A stretch of DNA of 64,000 nt from NCBI RefSeq assembly GCF_005298175.1, contig NZ_SZYH01000001.1, forward strand, positions 1,178,001 through 1,242,000. Reading direction: 5' to 3'. The notes beneath the pieces were generated by a model that worked only from the letters and a program-made list of their open reading frames with translations, searched no databases and was not told where the DNA came from. The translations under genes were made by a program, and so were the position numbers. This DNA is from Marinobacter panjinensis (lineage in GTDB: Bacteria > Pseudomonadota > Gammaproteobacteria > Pseudomonadales > Oleiphilaceae). The stretch's first letter is position 1. Each line of letters starts with the position of its first letter. Below, piece by piece: positions 35,975-45,008 of the stretch.

Positions 35975-37731
35975 AACTCGGGCCCCATGGAAAAGTGAAT
36001 GCGCCACTCACCGCCAAATTCCGGGTTCAACCCTTTGGCAATATCCAGACGCAAAGGCCCCACCGGGCTTATCCAGCGGATACCCATTCCAACGCCGGTG
36101 GCCAGAGGGTCGGCCAGGTCATCAATGGCATTGCCTTCATCTACAAAGGCAGCTACCCGCCAGTTGTCGGCAAACTGGTACTGATACTCGGCGCTGCCGA
36201 CCATCAGGAAACGACCACCCACGGCAACATCCTCATCGTCTCGCGGCGACAGGGTTTCGTAACCATAACCCCGGACACTCTGGTCACCACCGGCAAAAAA
36301 CCGCAATGACGGTGGCACATCCGAAAAGCGGTTGGTTGCCACCCCGCCAAACTGGAAACGGGTCAGGAAGCGGTGGTTATCCGCCAACGTATACAACCCC
36401 TTGACGAGAAAATTCGCATGAAGAATGTCCACGCTCGAAAGGACGGCCCGATGGGAACCTGTAACATCAAACTGAATCCGGTAGCCGCGGGACGGGTCCA
36501 GAGGCGAATCTGCATGCAGTTTGGAATACCCCAGCCCCGGCAACAACAGGCTGCTCTGCTCAGTCTCATCGTCGCCAATCCGGAAGCGCTCCCCCTCCCA
36601 CCGCAGAGAGGCGACCTGCTGCCAGCCGTCATCAAGCTGATGCTTCCATTGCTGGCCGAAGGTCAGCAGTTCCGACTCAACATCCTCAATCTCCTCCCGC
36701 TGATAACCGGCAGACAAACGAATGGAATCGGTCATGGGTGGATCCAGGGGCAATTCATACCAGGTGGTCAGGTTCTGGCGTGGCGCTGAAAGTTCAGTTT
36801 CGACACCACGACTGTGGCCCATGGGGTTGATCCAGTGCTCACGCCAGTTGCCCCGCAAACGTGGCCCCACGTCGGTTGAAAAACCGATGCCTGCGGCCAC
36901 CGATCGGGGTGGGCGTGTGGTCAGCCCGACATTCACCGGAATCACTCCGTCCTCGGCGGCGCCGGGAGAGGCCTCAATATCCACTCCGGAAAAATAGCCA
37001 CTGTTGGACAAATCCGTATTGAGCCTGGCGATCTTGTCCGCATGAAAGAGTTCACCCGGCTCAAAACGCACAAACTGCTCCAATAGCTGCTCCTCGAATC
37101 CATGGCCCTCACTGAAACTGACCTCACCCAACCGATAACGTTCACCGCTGCGATAAACCAGGGTGATATCCGCCACTCTTTTTTGAGGGTCCACTTCCAG
37201 CCGGCGGGTAGTGAACTCGCCATCAAAATACCCCAGCCGACTGGCGCGATTCTGGATGGTCTGGCGCAACGAGCTGTACTCGCCATGATTCAGCACATCA
37301 CCCTCAGACGGTTTCTGCGGCAGGGAACCCGTGAAATCGGAATCTTCACTGGCAGGGCCCTCGATCTCAACCTTACGGGAACGGACAATCACCGGCTCAC
37401 CCGGCTGCACAGTGAGAACCAGGCGCGCCGGTTCTTCTTCCTCGCCGGGCGGCTCGACAATTTCCCACTGGATTATCGGGCTGTAGTAACCGAGCGCGCG
37501 AAGCGCATCTTCCACCTGGGCTTCGGCGGTGCTGGCATAACGCCTCAGACTGTTGGCGCTACGGCCTTCAACGTCTCCGACAAACGCCTCGGCATTGTCC
37601 TGCAATTGCGGAAAGTCCCCCTCCACCTTTATTTCCACTTGCTGGGCCCAGGACAACGCCGGCATGGTCCAGACAAAAAACCAGAGAATCAGGAACCGGC
37701 GGTGAAAACGAGAACTAATGTGGGGCAGCAT
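35971..37731 (-). CDS. tamA: Outer-membrane assembly protein TamA
   Basis: An Omp85-superfamily barrel with three POTRA domains. The protein is 586 aa with signal peptide residues 1-29 (FLILWFFVWTMPALSWA), POTRA repeats to about residue 260, then the surface-antigen barrel containing FFAGGDQSVRGYGYETLSP, the lid-lock-like VRGY motif. The C-terminus ends in a beta strand, WRIHFSMGPEL. It overlaps tamB by 4 nt, the conserved tamAB operon. The 221-bp gap to the divergent acyl-CoA dehydrogenase gene should hold both promoters; no clear element was identified. Confidence 0.96.
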   Translation of the reverse strand: MLPHISSRFHRRFLILWFFVWTMPALSWAQQVEIKVEGDFPQLQDNAEAFVGDVEGRSANSLRRYASTAEAQVEDALRALGYYSPIIQWEIVEPPGEEEEPARLVLTVQPGEPVIVRSRKVEIEGPASEDSDFTGSLPQKPSEGDVLNHGEYSSLRQTIQNRASRLGYFDGEFTTRRLEVDPQKRVADITLVYRSGERYRLGEVSFSEGHGFEEQLLEQFVRFEPGELFHADKIARLNTDLSNSGYFSGVDIEASPGAAEDGVIPVNVGLTTRPPRSVAAGIGFSTDVGPRLRGNWREHWINPMGHSRGVETELSAPRQNLTTWYELPLDPPMTDSIRLSAGYQREEIEDVESELLTFGQQWKHQLDDGWQQVASLRWEGERFRIGDDETEQSSLLLPGLGYSKLHADSPLDPSRGYRIQFDVTGSHRAVLSSVDILHANFLVKGLYTLADNHRFLTRFQFGGVATNRFSDVPPSLRFFAGGDQSVRGYGYETLSPRDDEDVAVGGRFLMVGSAEYQYQFADNWRVAAFVDEGNAIDDLADPLATGVGMGIRWISPVGPLRLDIAKGLNPEFGGEWRIHFSMGPEL

Positions 37732-37952
37732 CCAGCAGCGTTACTTCAGTCAAAGTGAGTTGAGGGGCAAGGTAACAACCGGAGTGTAACGGGTAGAGGT
37801 ACGGTTAATCCATGGCTATTGACCATCTTGCCTGTGGGTAATGTACGGCATGCCAATGGCGCCGGATCGGTCCGGGGCCATGATCGTCAGATAACGACCT
37901 CCCCTGATCGCCTGCAGACGAAATCAGGACAGTGCCACCAAGGAGACAACAG

Positions 37953-39257
37953 ATGACACGGGACCCCATGGGCTTTGCCCTTTCCATGATGAACAGGCTT
38001 GCCGCCAACCCGTTGCTGGACCGGCTGGGGCTGCGCACCCCGCTCGAAAGGACCGCCTATCACGGAACCCGAACCGGTTTTCGCGCCCTTGCTGTTGCCG
38101 GCCGGGAGTTCAATCGAGTCAATAACTGGCTGCCCAGGAAACGCCTGCCCCAAGGCAGCGCGCCCGACTTGTTCGATCTCTCTCTCAGCGACGACCAGCG
38201 CATGATCACCGATTTGCTCGGGCGGTTTGCCCGTGACGAACTCAGAACTGCCGCTGGCATTGCCGATGAAACCAGGGAGATACCAGACAACATCACCAGC
38301 GCTGCTGCCGACCTGGGTTTGCCCTTATACGCAATACCGGAAGAATTCGGCGGGGTTGCAGAGCATCAGTCCCCGGTAACCAACGTATTGATCGCCGAGC
38401 AACTCGCCTGGGGAGACATGGGGTTGGCCACGGCACTGTTGGCACCTTTCAGTGTCGCCCAGGCCATCACCCGCTGGGGCACCGGCGAACAGCAAAGCCG
38501 CTACCTGCCGGCGTTCTGTGGCGAAAAGCCTCCGGTAGCCACCATTGCCATCGACGAACCGACGCCGTTGTTTGATCCACTCGTTCTGCAAACCTCTGCC
38601 CGAAGAACCGATACCGGCTATGCCCTCACCGGCCTGAAGAATGCGGTTGTGCGGGGAGGAAGCGCTGAACTGCTGTTGATTGCGGCACAGATGGGTGGGC
38701 AACCAAGGCTGTTTATCGTGGAGGCGGGAACTCCGGGCGTCCGTGTGAAAGCCGACCCTGCGATGGGCCTCAGGGCTTCGGGGACCTGTCAGTTGCTGTT
38801 GGAGAACGTCGAGTTACCCTCGGATGCGCTGTTGGGGGATGACGATTTCGACTACCAGAACTTCCTCGATTGTGGGGCCTTGCTTCGATGCGGTCTTGCC
38901 ATTGGTACCGCTCAGGCGGTTCAGGATTACGTGATCCCCTACTGCAATGATCGCAACGCCTTCGGCGAACCCGTCAGCCACCGCCAGTCCGTTGCCTTCA
39001 TGATCAGCAATCTGGCCATCGAAACCGACAGCATGCGCATGCTCACCTGGCGTGCTGCCAGTCGTCTGGAACAGGGCCTGCCGGCGCACCGGGAAACCAC
39101 CCTGGCACGGTTGCTATGCAACGAAAAAGCCATGGAAGCCGGCTCCAATGGGGTTCAACTGCTGGGTGGCCATGGCTTCGTCAAGGAACACCCCGTTGAA
39201 CGCTGGTACCGGGATCTGCGATCCGTTGCCACCCTGGTCGGCGGCCTGCACGCCTGA
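37953..39257 (+). CDS. Acyl-CoA dehydrogenase-like protein lacking the usual catalytic Glu
   Basis: A 434-aa flavoprotein of the acyl-CoA dehydrogenase superfamily. The start ATG at 37953 has AGGAG about 8 nt upstream. It has an N-terminal extension of about 80 residues, then FARDEL and the FAD-binding domains. The C-terminal GSNGVQLLGGHGFVKEHPVE and RWYRDLRS motifs are present. However, the EGT motif that supplies the catalytic base in most family members reads TLVGGLHA and the protein ends there. The neighbouring dehydrogenase keeps it. It may be a non-catalytic partner subunit or use another base. The substrate is unknown. Confidence 0.88.
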   Translation: MTRDPMGFALSMMNRLAANPLLDRLGLRTPLERTAYHGTRTGFRALAVAGREFNRVNNWLPRKRLPQGSAPDLFDLSLSDDQRMITDLLGRFARDELRTAAGIADETREIPDNITSAAADLGLPLYAIPEEFGGVAEHQSPVTNVLIAEQLAWGDMGLATALLAPFSVAQAITRWGTGEQQSRYLPAFCGEKPPVATIAIDEPTPLFDPLVLQTSARRTDTGYALTGLKNAVVRGGSAELLLIAAQMGGQPRLFIVEAGTPGVRVKADPAMGLRASGTCQLLLENVELPSDALLGDDDFDYQNFLDCGALLRCGLAIGTAQAVQDYVIPYCNDRNAFGEPVSHRQSVAFMISNLAIETDSMRMLTWRAASRLEQGLPAHRETTLARLLCNEKAMEAGSNGVQLLGGHGFVKEHPVERWYRDLRSVATLVGGLHA

Positions 39258-39307
39258 TTGCTTTTCATCAATGCAGTCATCAGCCCAGTCACAGTGAGCA
39301 GAACGAC

Positions 39308-40516
39308 ATGAACCTTGAGATACCGAGAAAATTTGCCCCTCTCATTAACCAGGCCCAGCAAGTCGCCCGTGAAGTATTCCGGCCCATCTCGCGCAAATAC
39401 GACCTTGCGGAGCACGAGTACCCAAGTGAACTGGACATGTTCGCATCCATCATGGACGGCATGAACGACGGCGCGGCGGATGGTGGCACTGGCGCCGGAA
39501 AGCTCGCCCGCTCCGACAACAACGGCGGAACCGGCAACCGTAACGGCACCAACATGAAAACCGTACTCGGCCTGACCGAACTCTGCTGGGGCGATGTTGG
39601 CCTGGCCCTGTCCATCCCCCGCCAGGGCCTGGGCAACTCCGCCATCGCCGCCGTGGCCAACGACGAGCAACTCGCCCGCCTGGGCAACACCTGGGCGGCC
39701 ATGGCCATCACCGAACCCGGCGCTGGCTCCGACACCGCCGCCATCCGCACCACCGCCACCGAAGACGGCGACGACTACGTCATCAATGGCGAGAAAATCT
39801 ACGTCACCGCCGGCGAACGCGCCGACGCCGTGGTGGTCTGGGCAACACTGGATCGCAACAAAGGCCGCGCCGCCATCAAATCCTTCGTGGTGGAAAAAGG
39901 CACCCCGGGAATGACCGTCGAACGCCTGGAGAAAAAGCTCGGAATCCGCGCCTCCGACACGGCCGCCATCCGCTTCGACAACTGCCGCGTGCCCCGGGAA
40001 AATCTCTTGGGCGACCCGGACATCAGCGTCGAAAAAGGCTTCGCCGGCGCCATGCAAACCTTCGACAACACCCGCCCTGTCGTCGCCGGCATGGCCATCG
40101 GTGTTGCCAGCGCGGCCCTGCAGAAAACCCGCGAACTCATTGCCCTCACCGGCACCGACCTGGAATACCGCCACCAGACCTGGACCCAACCCGCCGTCAC
40201 CCGCGAACTCCAGCTCATGGAAGCCGAACTCGAAGCCGCTCGCCTGCTCACCCTCCGCGCGGCCTGGATGGCCGACAACGGCCTGCCCAACTCCAAAGAA
40301 GCCTCCATCGCCAAAGCCAAAGCCGGCCGTGTCGGCAACACCATCACCCTGCGCTGCGTCGAACTCTGCGGTAGCCTCGGCTACGGTGAAACGGAACTGC
40401 TGGAAAAATGGGCCAGGGACTCCAAAATTCTCGACATCTTCGAAGGCACCCAGCAGATCCAGCTGTTGATCATCGCGAGAAGATTACTGGGCAAGTCGTC
40501 GGCGGAGCTGAAATAA
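39308..40516 (+). CDS. Acyl-CoA dehydrogenase
   Basis: A 402-aa flavoenzyme oxidising an acyl-CoA to the enoyl-CoA and passing electrons to ETF. It has the AITEPGAGSDTAA signature, a middle beta domain (YVINGEKIYVTAGERADAVV) and the catalytic glutamate in ILDIFEGTQQIQ near the C-terminus. A Gly/Asn-rich insert (NDGAADGGTGAGKLARSDNN) occurs near residue 55. It follows the first dehydrogenase by 50 nt. Several stretches (39590-40330) are noticeably C-rich in third positions, more so than the neighbours. Confidence 0.93.
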   Translation: MNLEIPRKFAPLINQAQQVAREVFRPISRKYDLAEHEYPSELDMFASIMDGMNDGAADGGTGAGKLARSDNNGGTGNRNGTNMKTVLGLTELCWGDVGLALSIPRQGLGNSAIAAVANDEQLARLGNTWAAMAITEPGAGSDTAAIRTTATEDGDDYVINGEKIYVTAGERADAVVVWATLDRNKGRAAIKSFVVEKGTPGMTVERLEKKLGIRASDTAAIRFDNCRVPRENLLGDPDISVEKGFAGAMQTFDNTRPVVAGMAIGVASAALQKTRELIALTGTDLEYRHQTWTQPAVTRELQLMEAELEAARLLTLRAAWMADNGLPNSKEASIAKAKAGRVGNTITLRCVELCGSLGYGETELLEKWARDSKILDIFEGTQQIQLLIIARRLLGKSSAELK

Positions 40517-40582
40517 GCTAACCTGTGAAAAACTATTAGCAGAATCAGGCCTATAGCGTTGGCGATCAGCACTGGGCCTGAA

Positions 40583-40691
40583 GTGATTTCCGGGTGGTGC
40601 CTTCACAGACCGTGCATTGCCAGGGATGGCAATGCCGAGCCCCCATGGATGGGTTAACGGCGTGTCTGTGAAGGCACCATCCGGAAATCAC
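40583..40691 (+). repeat. Long hairpin element with a different core, copy D
   Basis: The arms 40583-40609 and 40665-40691 pair over 27 bp with one G-U (40594 with 40680). The core holds a 9-bp stem GCATTGCCA/TGGCAATGC with loop GGGA, then CCCATGGATGGG (40642-40653, loop UGGA), closed by CCGT/ACGG. The architecture resembles the family 1 elements although the core sequence differs. It lies between two plus-strand genes, in the sense orientation. Confidence 0.88.
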
Positions 40692-40731
40692 CAGCACCCA
40701 AACCCGCAGTCTACAGAGCGCCAATAACTGA

Positions 40732-41739
40732 ATGCTGAAGATAAACAGAGCAAACCTGAAAACCAGCCACCAACTCATCTGGTTCGTCATAGACTTCCTG
40801 ATGCTCGGCCTGCTCATCATCAACCTGGCCTTCATCATTTTCGACTCCATCTACAACTTCGGCGCCATCCAGAACCTGCTGGCAGAAAACGCACCCGCGA
40901 TCAAAGACCTCTACCACCCCATCCACGAAAACTTCATCTTCTACGACCTCATCTTCGTCAGCATCTTCCTGACCGAATTCGTCGTGCGTTGGGGCTATTC
41001 TGTAAAGGCCAAGATTTACGACCGCTGGTACTTCTACCCATTCATCCACTGGTACGACATTGTCGGCTGTATTCCTGTTGGCAGCTTCCGCTTCCTGCGG
41101 ATATTGCGGGTTATCTCCATCGTCTACAGACTGCACCAGTACAAGGTCATCGACGTCACCCAGACCCGAGTTTTCCAGTTCTTCAACTTCTACTACGAAG
41201 CCTTTCTGGAAGAACTCTCCGACCGTATCGTCGTAAAGGTGCTTTCCGGCGCCCAGGACGAAATCCGCCGTGGTTCGCCTCTCTTTGAACGCATCCAGAA
41301 CGACATCCTCTACCCCAGGCGGGAAATGCTCTCGGACTGGATTTCAAAGCGTGTGGCAGAGGCGGCACAGGAAGGCTACGTACCCAATCGCGGTGCCTTG
41401 CGCAGTTACCTGGAAACCCGCGTGGATAATGCCCTCAAGCAGAATCTGGAACTGTCGCGGCTGAAATACCTGCCGGTGGTCGGACCCACCATTCAGGAAA
41501 CCCTGGAAGACGCTGTAGGGGATATTGTTGCAAACGTGATTCACCAGATCCTCGAGGATCTGGCGTCCGCCACCAACCACGCTTTTATCGAAGACATTGT
41601 GAACGTGTTCCTGCCCTCCCCGGATGACAACGCCCAGGAAGAGGCTCCCAATGAAGCCCTGATCAACCTGATTATCGAAATACTGGATGCCATCAAGTCA
41701 CAGGTGAAGGTCAAGCACTGGCGCTCCGAATTGCCCTGA
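40732..41739 (+). CDS. Membrane protein with a voltage-sensor-like domain and no pore
   Basis: A 335-aa protein. Residues 1-140 contain four hydrophobic segments: S1-like 14-40 (LIWFVIDFLMLGLLIINLAF), S2-like 68-88 (FIFYDLIFVSIFLTEFVVRW), S3-like 101-116 (FYPFIHWYDIVGCIPV) and S4-like 118-135. The S4-like segment has arginines at 120, 123, 126 and 133 (RFLRILRVISIVYR), the spacing typical of voltage sensors. No pore helix or selectivity filter follows; the remaining ~195 residues are soluble and helical. It could be a voltage-sensing or proton-conducting protein, or merely resemble one. No closer family recognised. Confidence 0.7.
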   Translation: MLKINRANLKTSHQLIWFVIDFLMLGLLIINLAFIIFDSIYNFGAIQNLLAENAPAIKDLYHPIHENFIFYDLIFVSIFLTEFVVRWGYSVKAKIYDRWYFYPFIHWYDIVGCIPVGSFRFLRILRVISIVYRLHQYKVIDVTQTRVFQFFNFYYEAFLEELSDRIVVKVLSGAQDEIRRGSPLFERIQNDILYPRREMLSDWISKRVAEAAQEGYVPNRGALRSYLETRVDNALKQNLELSRLKYLPVVGPTIQETLEDAVGDIVANVIHQILEDLASATNHAFIEDIVNVFLPSPDDNAQEEAPNEALINLIIEILDAIKSQVKVKHWRSELP

Positions 41740-41769
41740 TTCGCGCCACAAAACAAGAACGAGGACACC

Positions 41770-43257
41770 ATGAATCCGCTGCATTACCGCTCTGCCACCG
41801 AACTGGTTAGCGACCTTAAAGAAGGCAAGCTAACCAGCACGGAAGTGACCCGGACTTTCCTGGACAGAATCCGCCAGTACAATGACACCATTAACGCTGT
41901 TGTGACCCTGGACGAAGAGAAATCTCTGGAAGCGGCCCGCAGCGCGGATGAAGCCCTGGCGCGGGGCGAATCCCCCGGCCCGCTCCACGGCCTGCCCCTG
42001 ACCCTGAAGGATACCTGGGAAGTCGCGGGTATGAGGTGCACAGCCGGTGCACCCGCATTGCAAAACTATATCCCGAAAAGCCACGCGGATGTGGTTAAGC
42101 GCCTGGAAAACGCCGGCGCCATCATACTGGGAAAAACCAACGTTCCGATCTACGCCACCGACCTTCAGAGTTACAACAAGCTCTTCGGCATCACCAACAA
42201 CCCCCACAACCTGGCGCATACGCCCGGAGGCTCCTCCGGTGGCGCTGCGGCAGCCCTGGCTGCAGGCATGACACCCCTGGAAGTGGGCAGCGACCTGGCC
42301 GGCTCTATCCGCACGCCGGCTCACTTCTGCGGTATTTTCGGCCACAAGCCGTCACGGGCTCTGGTCCCGTTCCGTGGCCATATTCCCGGGCCACCAGGCA
42401 CCCAGTCCCGGCCAGACCTAGCGGAGGGCGGCCCACTGGCCCGTTCGGCGAAAGACCTGGAGCTGCTCCTGAACGTGATCGCCGGCCCGACCGAGCGGGA
42501 AGGCAACAGCTGGCAACTGGCTATGGCGCCGGCGTCCATCCACTCACTGGAACAGGCCCGTGTGGGGCTCTGGCTGAAAGACCCCCTGTGCCCTGTCGAT
42601 GACGAACTGGTGACCGGGTACGAACAACTGGGCCGCGACCTGGAAAACCGGGGCGCATTAGTGGCCGAAGCGCAGCACAACCTCTTGAACCTGGAACACA
42701 TCCTGCCAGCCTATTTCAACCTGCTGGGCAGCCTGCTGAGCACTTCCCTGAAACCGGCCCAGCGCCGGCAAATGAAGTGGATCGCCCGGCTGGAAAAGTG
42801 GCTGCATCTGTTTGGGCCGGTGACGGCCTTTGCCGGCGAATATGGCCGCGGAGTAAACCAACCGGTCTACCAGTGGATGGCATGGAACGAAACCAGGGAG
42901 AAAATGCGGGCCGAGATCGCGTCGCTGTTCGAGGAATTCGATATCCTTCTGACCCCGGTTACGCCCACTACGGCAATTCGCCACGATCACAGCCACCCGG
43001 TTTTCAAGCGGCAGATTACCGTTGCCGGCCAACCCCGAGCCTATATGGACCAGTTCTGCTGGATTGCCCTGGCAACGCTACTCGGGCTGCCCGCAACCTC
43101 GGTACCTATTGGTAAGACAAAGGACGGATTGCCATTCAATGTGCAGGTGATCGGGGCGCCGGGAAGGGATCTGACGACCTTACGGTTTGCGGAATTGCTG
43201 GAAGCAGAGGGGCTTGCCGGCTTCCAGCGCCCACCGGATCTCAGCCGTTTATCATGA
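41770..43257 (+). CDS. Amidase (amidase signature family)
   Basis: A 495-aa hydrolase of the amidase signature family. The Ser-cisSer-Lys triad is visible: Lys80 (LPLTLKDTWE), Ser155/156 (TPGGSSGGAAA) and Ser179 (GSDLAGSIRTPA). The family hydrolyses amides from short aliphatic to fatty-acid amides, and the substrate cannot be read here. GatA is unlikely because no gatB/gatC is adjacent. GAGG lies just before the start. The 3' end overlaps the convergent nhaD gene by 17 nt. Confidence 0.92.
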   Translation: MNPLHYRSATELVSDLKEGKLTSTEVTRTFLDRIRQYNDTINAVVTLDEEKSLEAARSADEALARGESPGPLHGLPLTLKDTWEVAGMRCTAGAPALQNYIPKSHADVVKRLENAGAIILGKTNVPIYATDLQSYNKLFGITNNPHNLAHTPGGSSGGAAAALAAGMTPLEVGSDLAGSIRTPAHFCGIFGHKPSRALVPFRGHIPGPPGTQSRPDLAEGGPLARSAKDLELLLNVIAGPTEREGNSWQLAMAPASIHSLEQARVGLWLKDPLCPVDDELVTGYEQLGRDLENRGALVAEAQHNLLNLEHILPAYFNLLGSLLSTSLKPAQRRQMKWIARLEKWLHLFGPVTAFAGEYGRGVNQPVYQWMAWNETREKMRAEIASLFEEFDILLTPVTPTTAIRHDHSHPVFKRQITVAGQPRAYMDQFCWIALATLLGLPATSVPIGKTKDGLPFNVQVIGAPGRDLTTLRFAELLEAEGLAGFQRPPDLSRLS

Positions 43258-44656
43258 AGTGCACCCAGATACTTGCCCCATAGCCCACGGCAATTGCCGG
43301 TGTCCATTTCAGATGGCTGAAGAAGGTATATTGCCCCCTGGCCTGCCCCATCAGGGCGACACCAGCGGCTGAACCTATCGACAACAGGCTGCCGCCAACG
43401 CCGGCCGTCAAGGTAACCAGCAACCATTGGAAGTCCGGCATTGCGGGGTTCATGGTCAGTACCGCAAACATCACCGGGATATTGTCCACCAATGCCGAAA
43501 TCACCCCAATCATGACGTTGGCGAAGGTAGGCCCCAGGTCGCCATAAAGTGTGGCTGACATCATGCCCAGATAACCAATGAAACCCAGGCCGCCGACCGC
43601 CATGATGACTCCGTAGAAGAAGAACAGCGTATCCCATTCCGAACGGGCAATGTGGGAAAACACGTCAAAGGCACGACGGCCCTGTGTCCGATCGCCCGAA
43701 CTGTCTCCGGGGGGCGTTTCAAAGCTCTCGTTCCAGTGGTACTCCTCGTGGCGTTTGAGGTAAAAACCAAAAACCTTCAGGTAACCCAGCCCCGTCATCA
43801 TGCCGAATACCGGAGGAATATGCAGGAACTGGTGAAAACTGATGGCGGTGGCAATGGTCAGCAGGAACAGCGCGCAGATCACCAACCCGCCTGGACGAAT
43901 GACATACTCATAGGACTCAGGCGAGGACGGTTGCCCCTTCGGCAGAGCAAAATGCATCAGCGCAGCCGGTACAAGGAAATTCACCATCGACGGCAGCAGC
44001 AGGTGGAAAAAATCCTGGAATGGAAGAATGCCTTTTTGCCAGACCATTAACGTGGTGATATCGCCAAATGGGCTGAACGCGCCCCCCGCATTGGCACCCA
44101 CCACAATATTGATACAGGAAAGTGAAACAAAAGCAGCGCTGTCGCGGCCCACCGCCATCACCACTGCGCACATGATCAGTGCCGTGGTCAGGTTGTCCGC
44201 TACCGGCGAGATACAGAACGCCAGGATACCGGTAATCCAGAACAAGCGCCGATAACCGTACCCCTTGCCCAGAAGCCAGATCCGTAACTGATCGAAAACG
44301 CCGCGCTCAAGCATGGCGTTTATGTAGGTCATCGCCACCAGCAGGAAGAAAAATAGTTCGGCGTATTCGAGGAAATTGTGACGGATCGCCTCCTCGACTT
44401 CGCCATTGGCTCCTGCAGCCCGATAGGCAATGGCGACCAGCACCCAGATCAGCCCGGCGGCGATCAACATAGGCTTTGACTTGCGCAGGTGGATCCGCTC
44501 CTCCAGCATCACCAGAACGTAAGCCAGTCCAAATATCGCTAGCGCGAGGTACCCCACCGGATGGGCAGCAAGACTCGGGGCTTGCTCCGGAGCTGCCCAC
44601 ACCTGCCCGGGTGCCAGCGACATTGTTGCCATTAACGTTAAAACGCTCGCCTTCAT
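43241..44656 (-). CDS. nhaD: Na+/H+ antiporter NhaD
   Basis: An inner-membrane sodium/proton antiporter of the NhaD group in the ion transporter superfamily, typical of marine and halophilic bacteria. From the ATG at 44656 it is 471 aa with a cleavable-looking signal (MKASVLTLMATMSLAPGQVWA) and about 12 membrane segments. Conserved stretches include FCISPVADNLTTALIM, INIVVGANAGGAFSPFGDIT and SALVDNIPVMFAVL. An ATG at 44701 adds 15 residues before the signal and is less likely. Convergent with the amidase gene. Confidence 0.92.
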   Translation of the reverse strand: MKASVLTLMATMSLAPGQVWAAPEQAPSLAAHPVGYLALAIFGLAYVLVMLEERIHLRKSKPMLIAAGLIWVLVAIAYRAAGANGEVEEAIRHNFLEYAELFFFLLVAMTYINAMLERGVFDQLRIWLLGKGYGYRRLFWITGILAFCISPVADNLTTALIMCAVVMAVGRDSAAFVSLSCINIVVGANAGGAFSPFGDITTLMVWQKGILPFQDFFHLLLPSMVNFLVPAALMHFALPKGQPSSPESYEYVIRPGGLVICALFLLTIATAISFHQFLHIPPVFGMMTGLGYLKVFGFYLKRHEEYHWNESFETPPGDSSGDRTQGRRAFDVFSHIARSEWDTLFFFYGVIMAVGGLGFIGYLGMMSATLYGDLGPTFANVMIGVISALVDNIPVMFAVLTMNPAMPDFQWLLVTLTAGVGGSLLSIGSAAGVALMGQARGQYTFFSHLKWTPAIAVGYGASIWVHFMING

Positions 44657-44773
44657 TCGGGGAGGTGCTCCAAACTGCGACCAGTGTGGTGAGGGTGGCA
44701 TCGAGGACAGTCTCTATGGTGGCGGGCTCGCCGCGCAACCAAAGTTTGCGGGCCGGGCGATTACCCGTCAACG

Positions 44774-44809
44774 AAAAAAGGCAGACCAGTTAGTTACTGA
44801 TCTGCCTTT
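44774..44809 (-). terminator. Terminator after initiator tRNA gene
   Basis: The minus strand has AAAGGCAGA and TCTGCCTTTTTT arms separated by a 15-nt loop, with a T run directly after. It starts 8 nt past the tRNA 3' end. Confidence 0.8.
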
Positions 44810-44817
44810 CTCTTATA

Positions 44818-44894
<77 letters not shown>

Positions 44895-45008
44895 TCAACT
44901 CTTTGTTCAAAACCTGTTGTTGTCCGGGGAAGCCCCGATCAACGAGGTGCGCATGTTACGGGGAGAAACCGCACCTGTCAAAGGGGGAAATGAATTTTCC
45001 CCGCTGAT

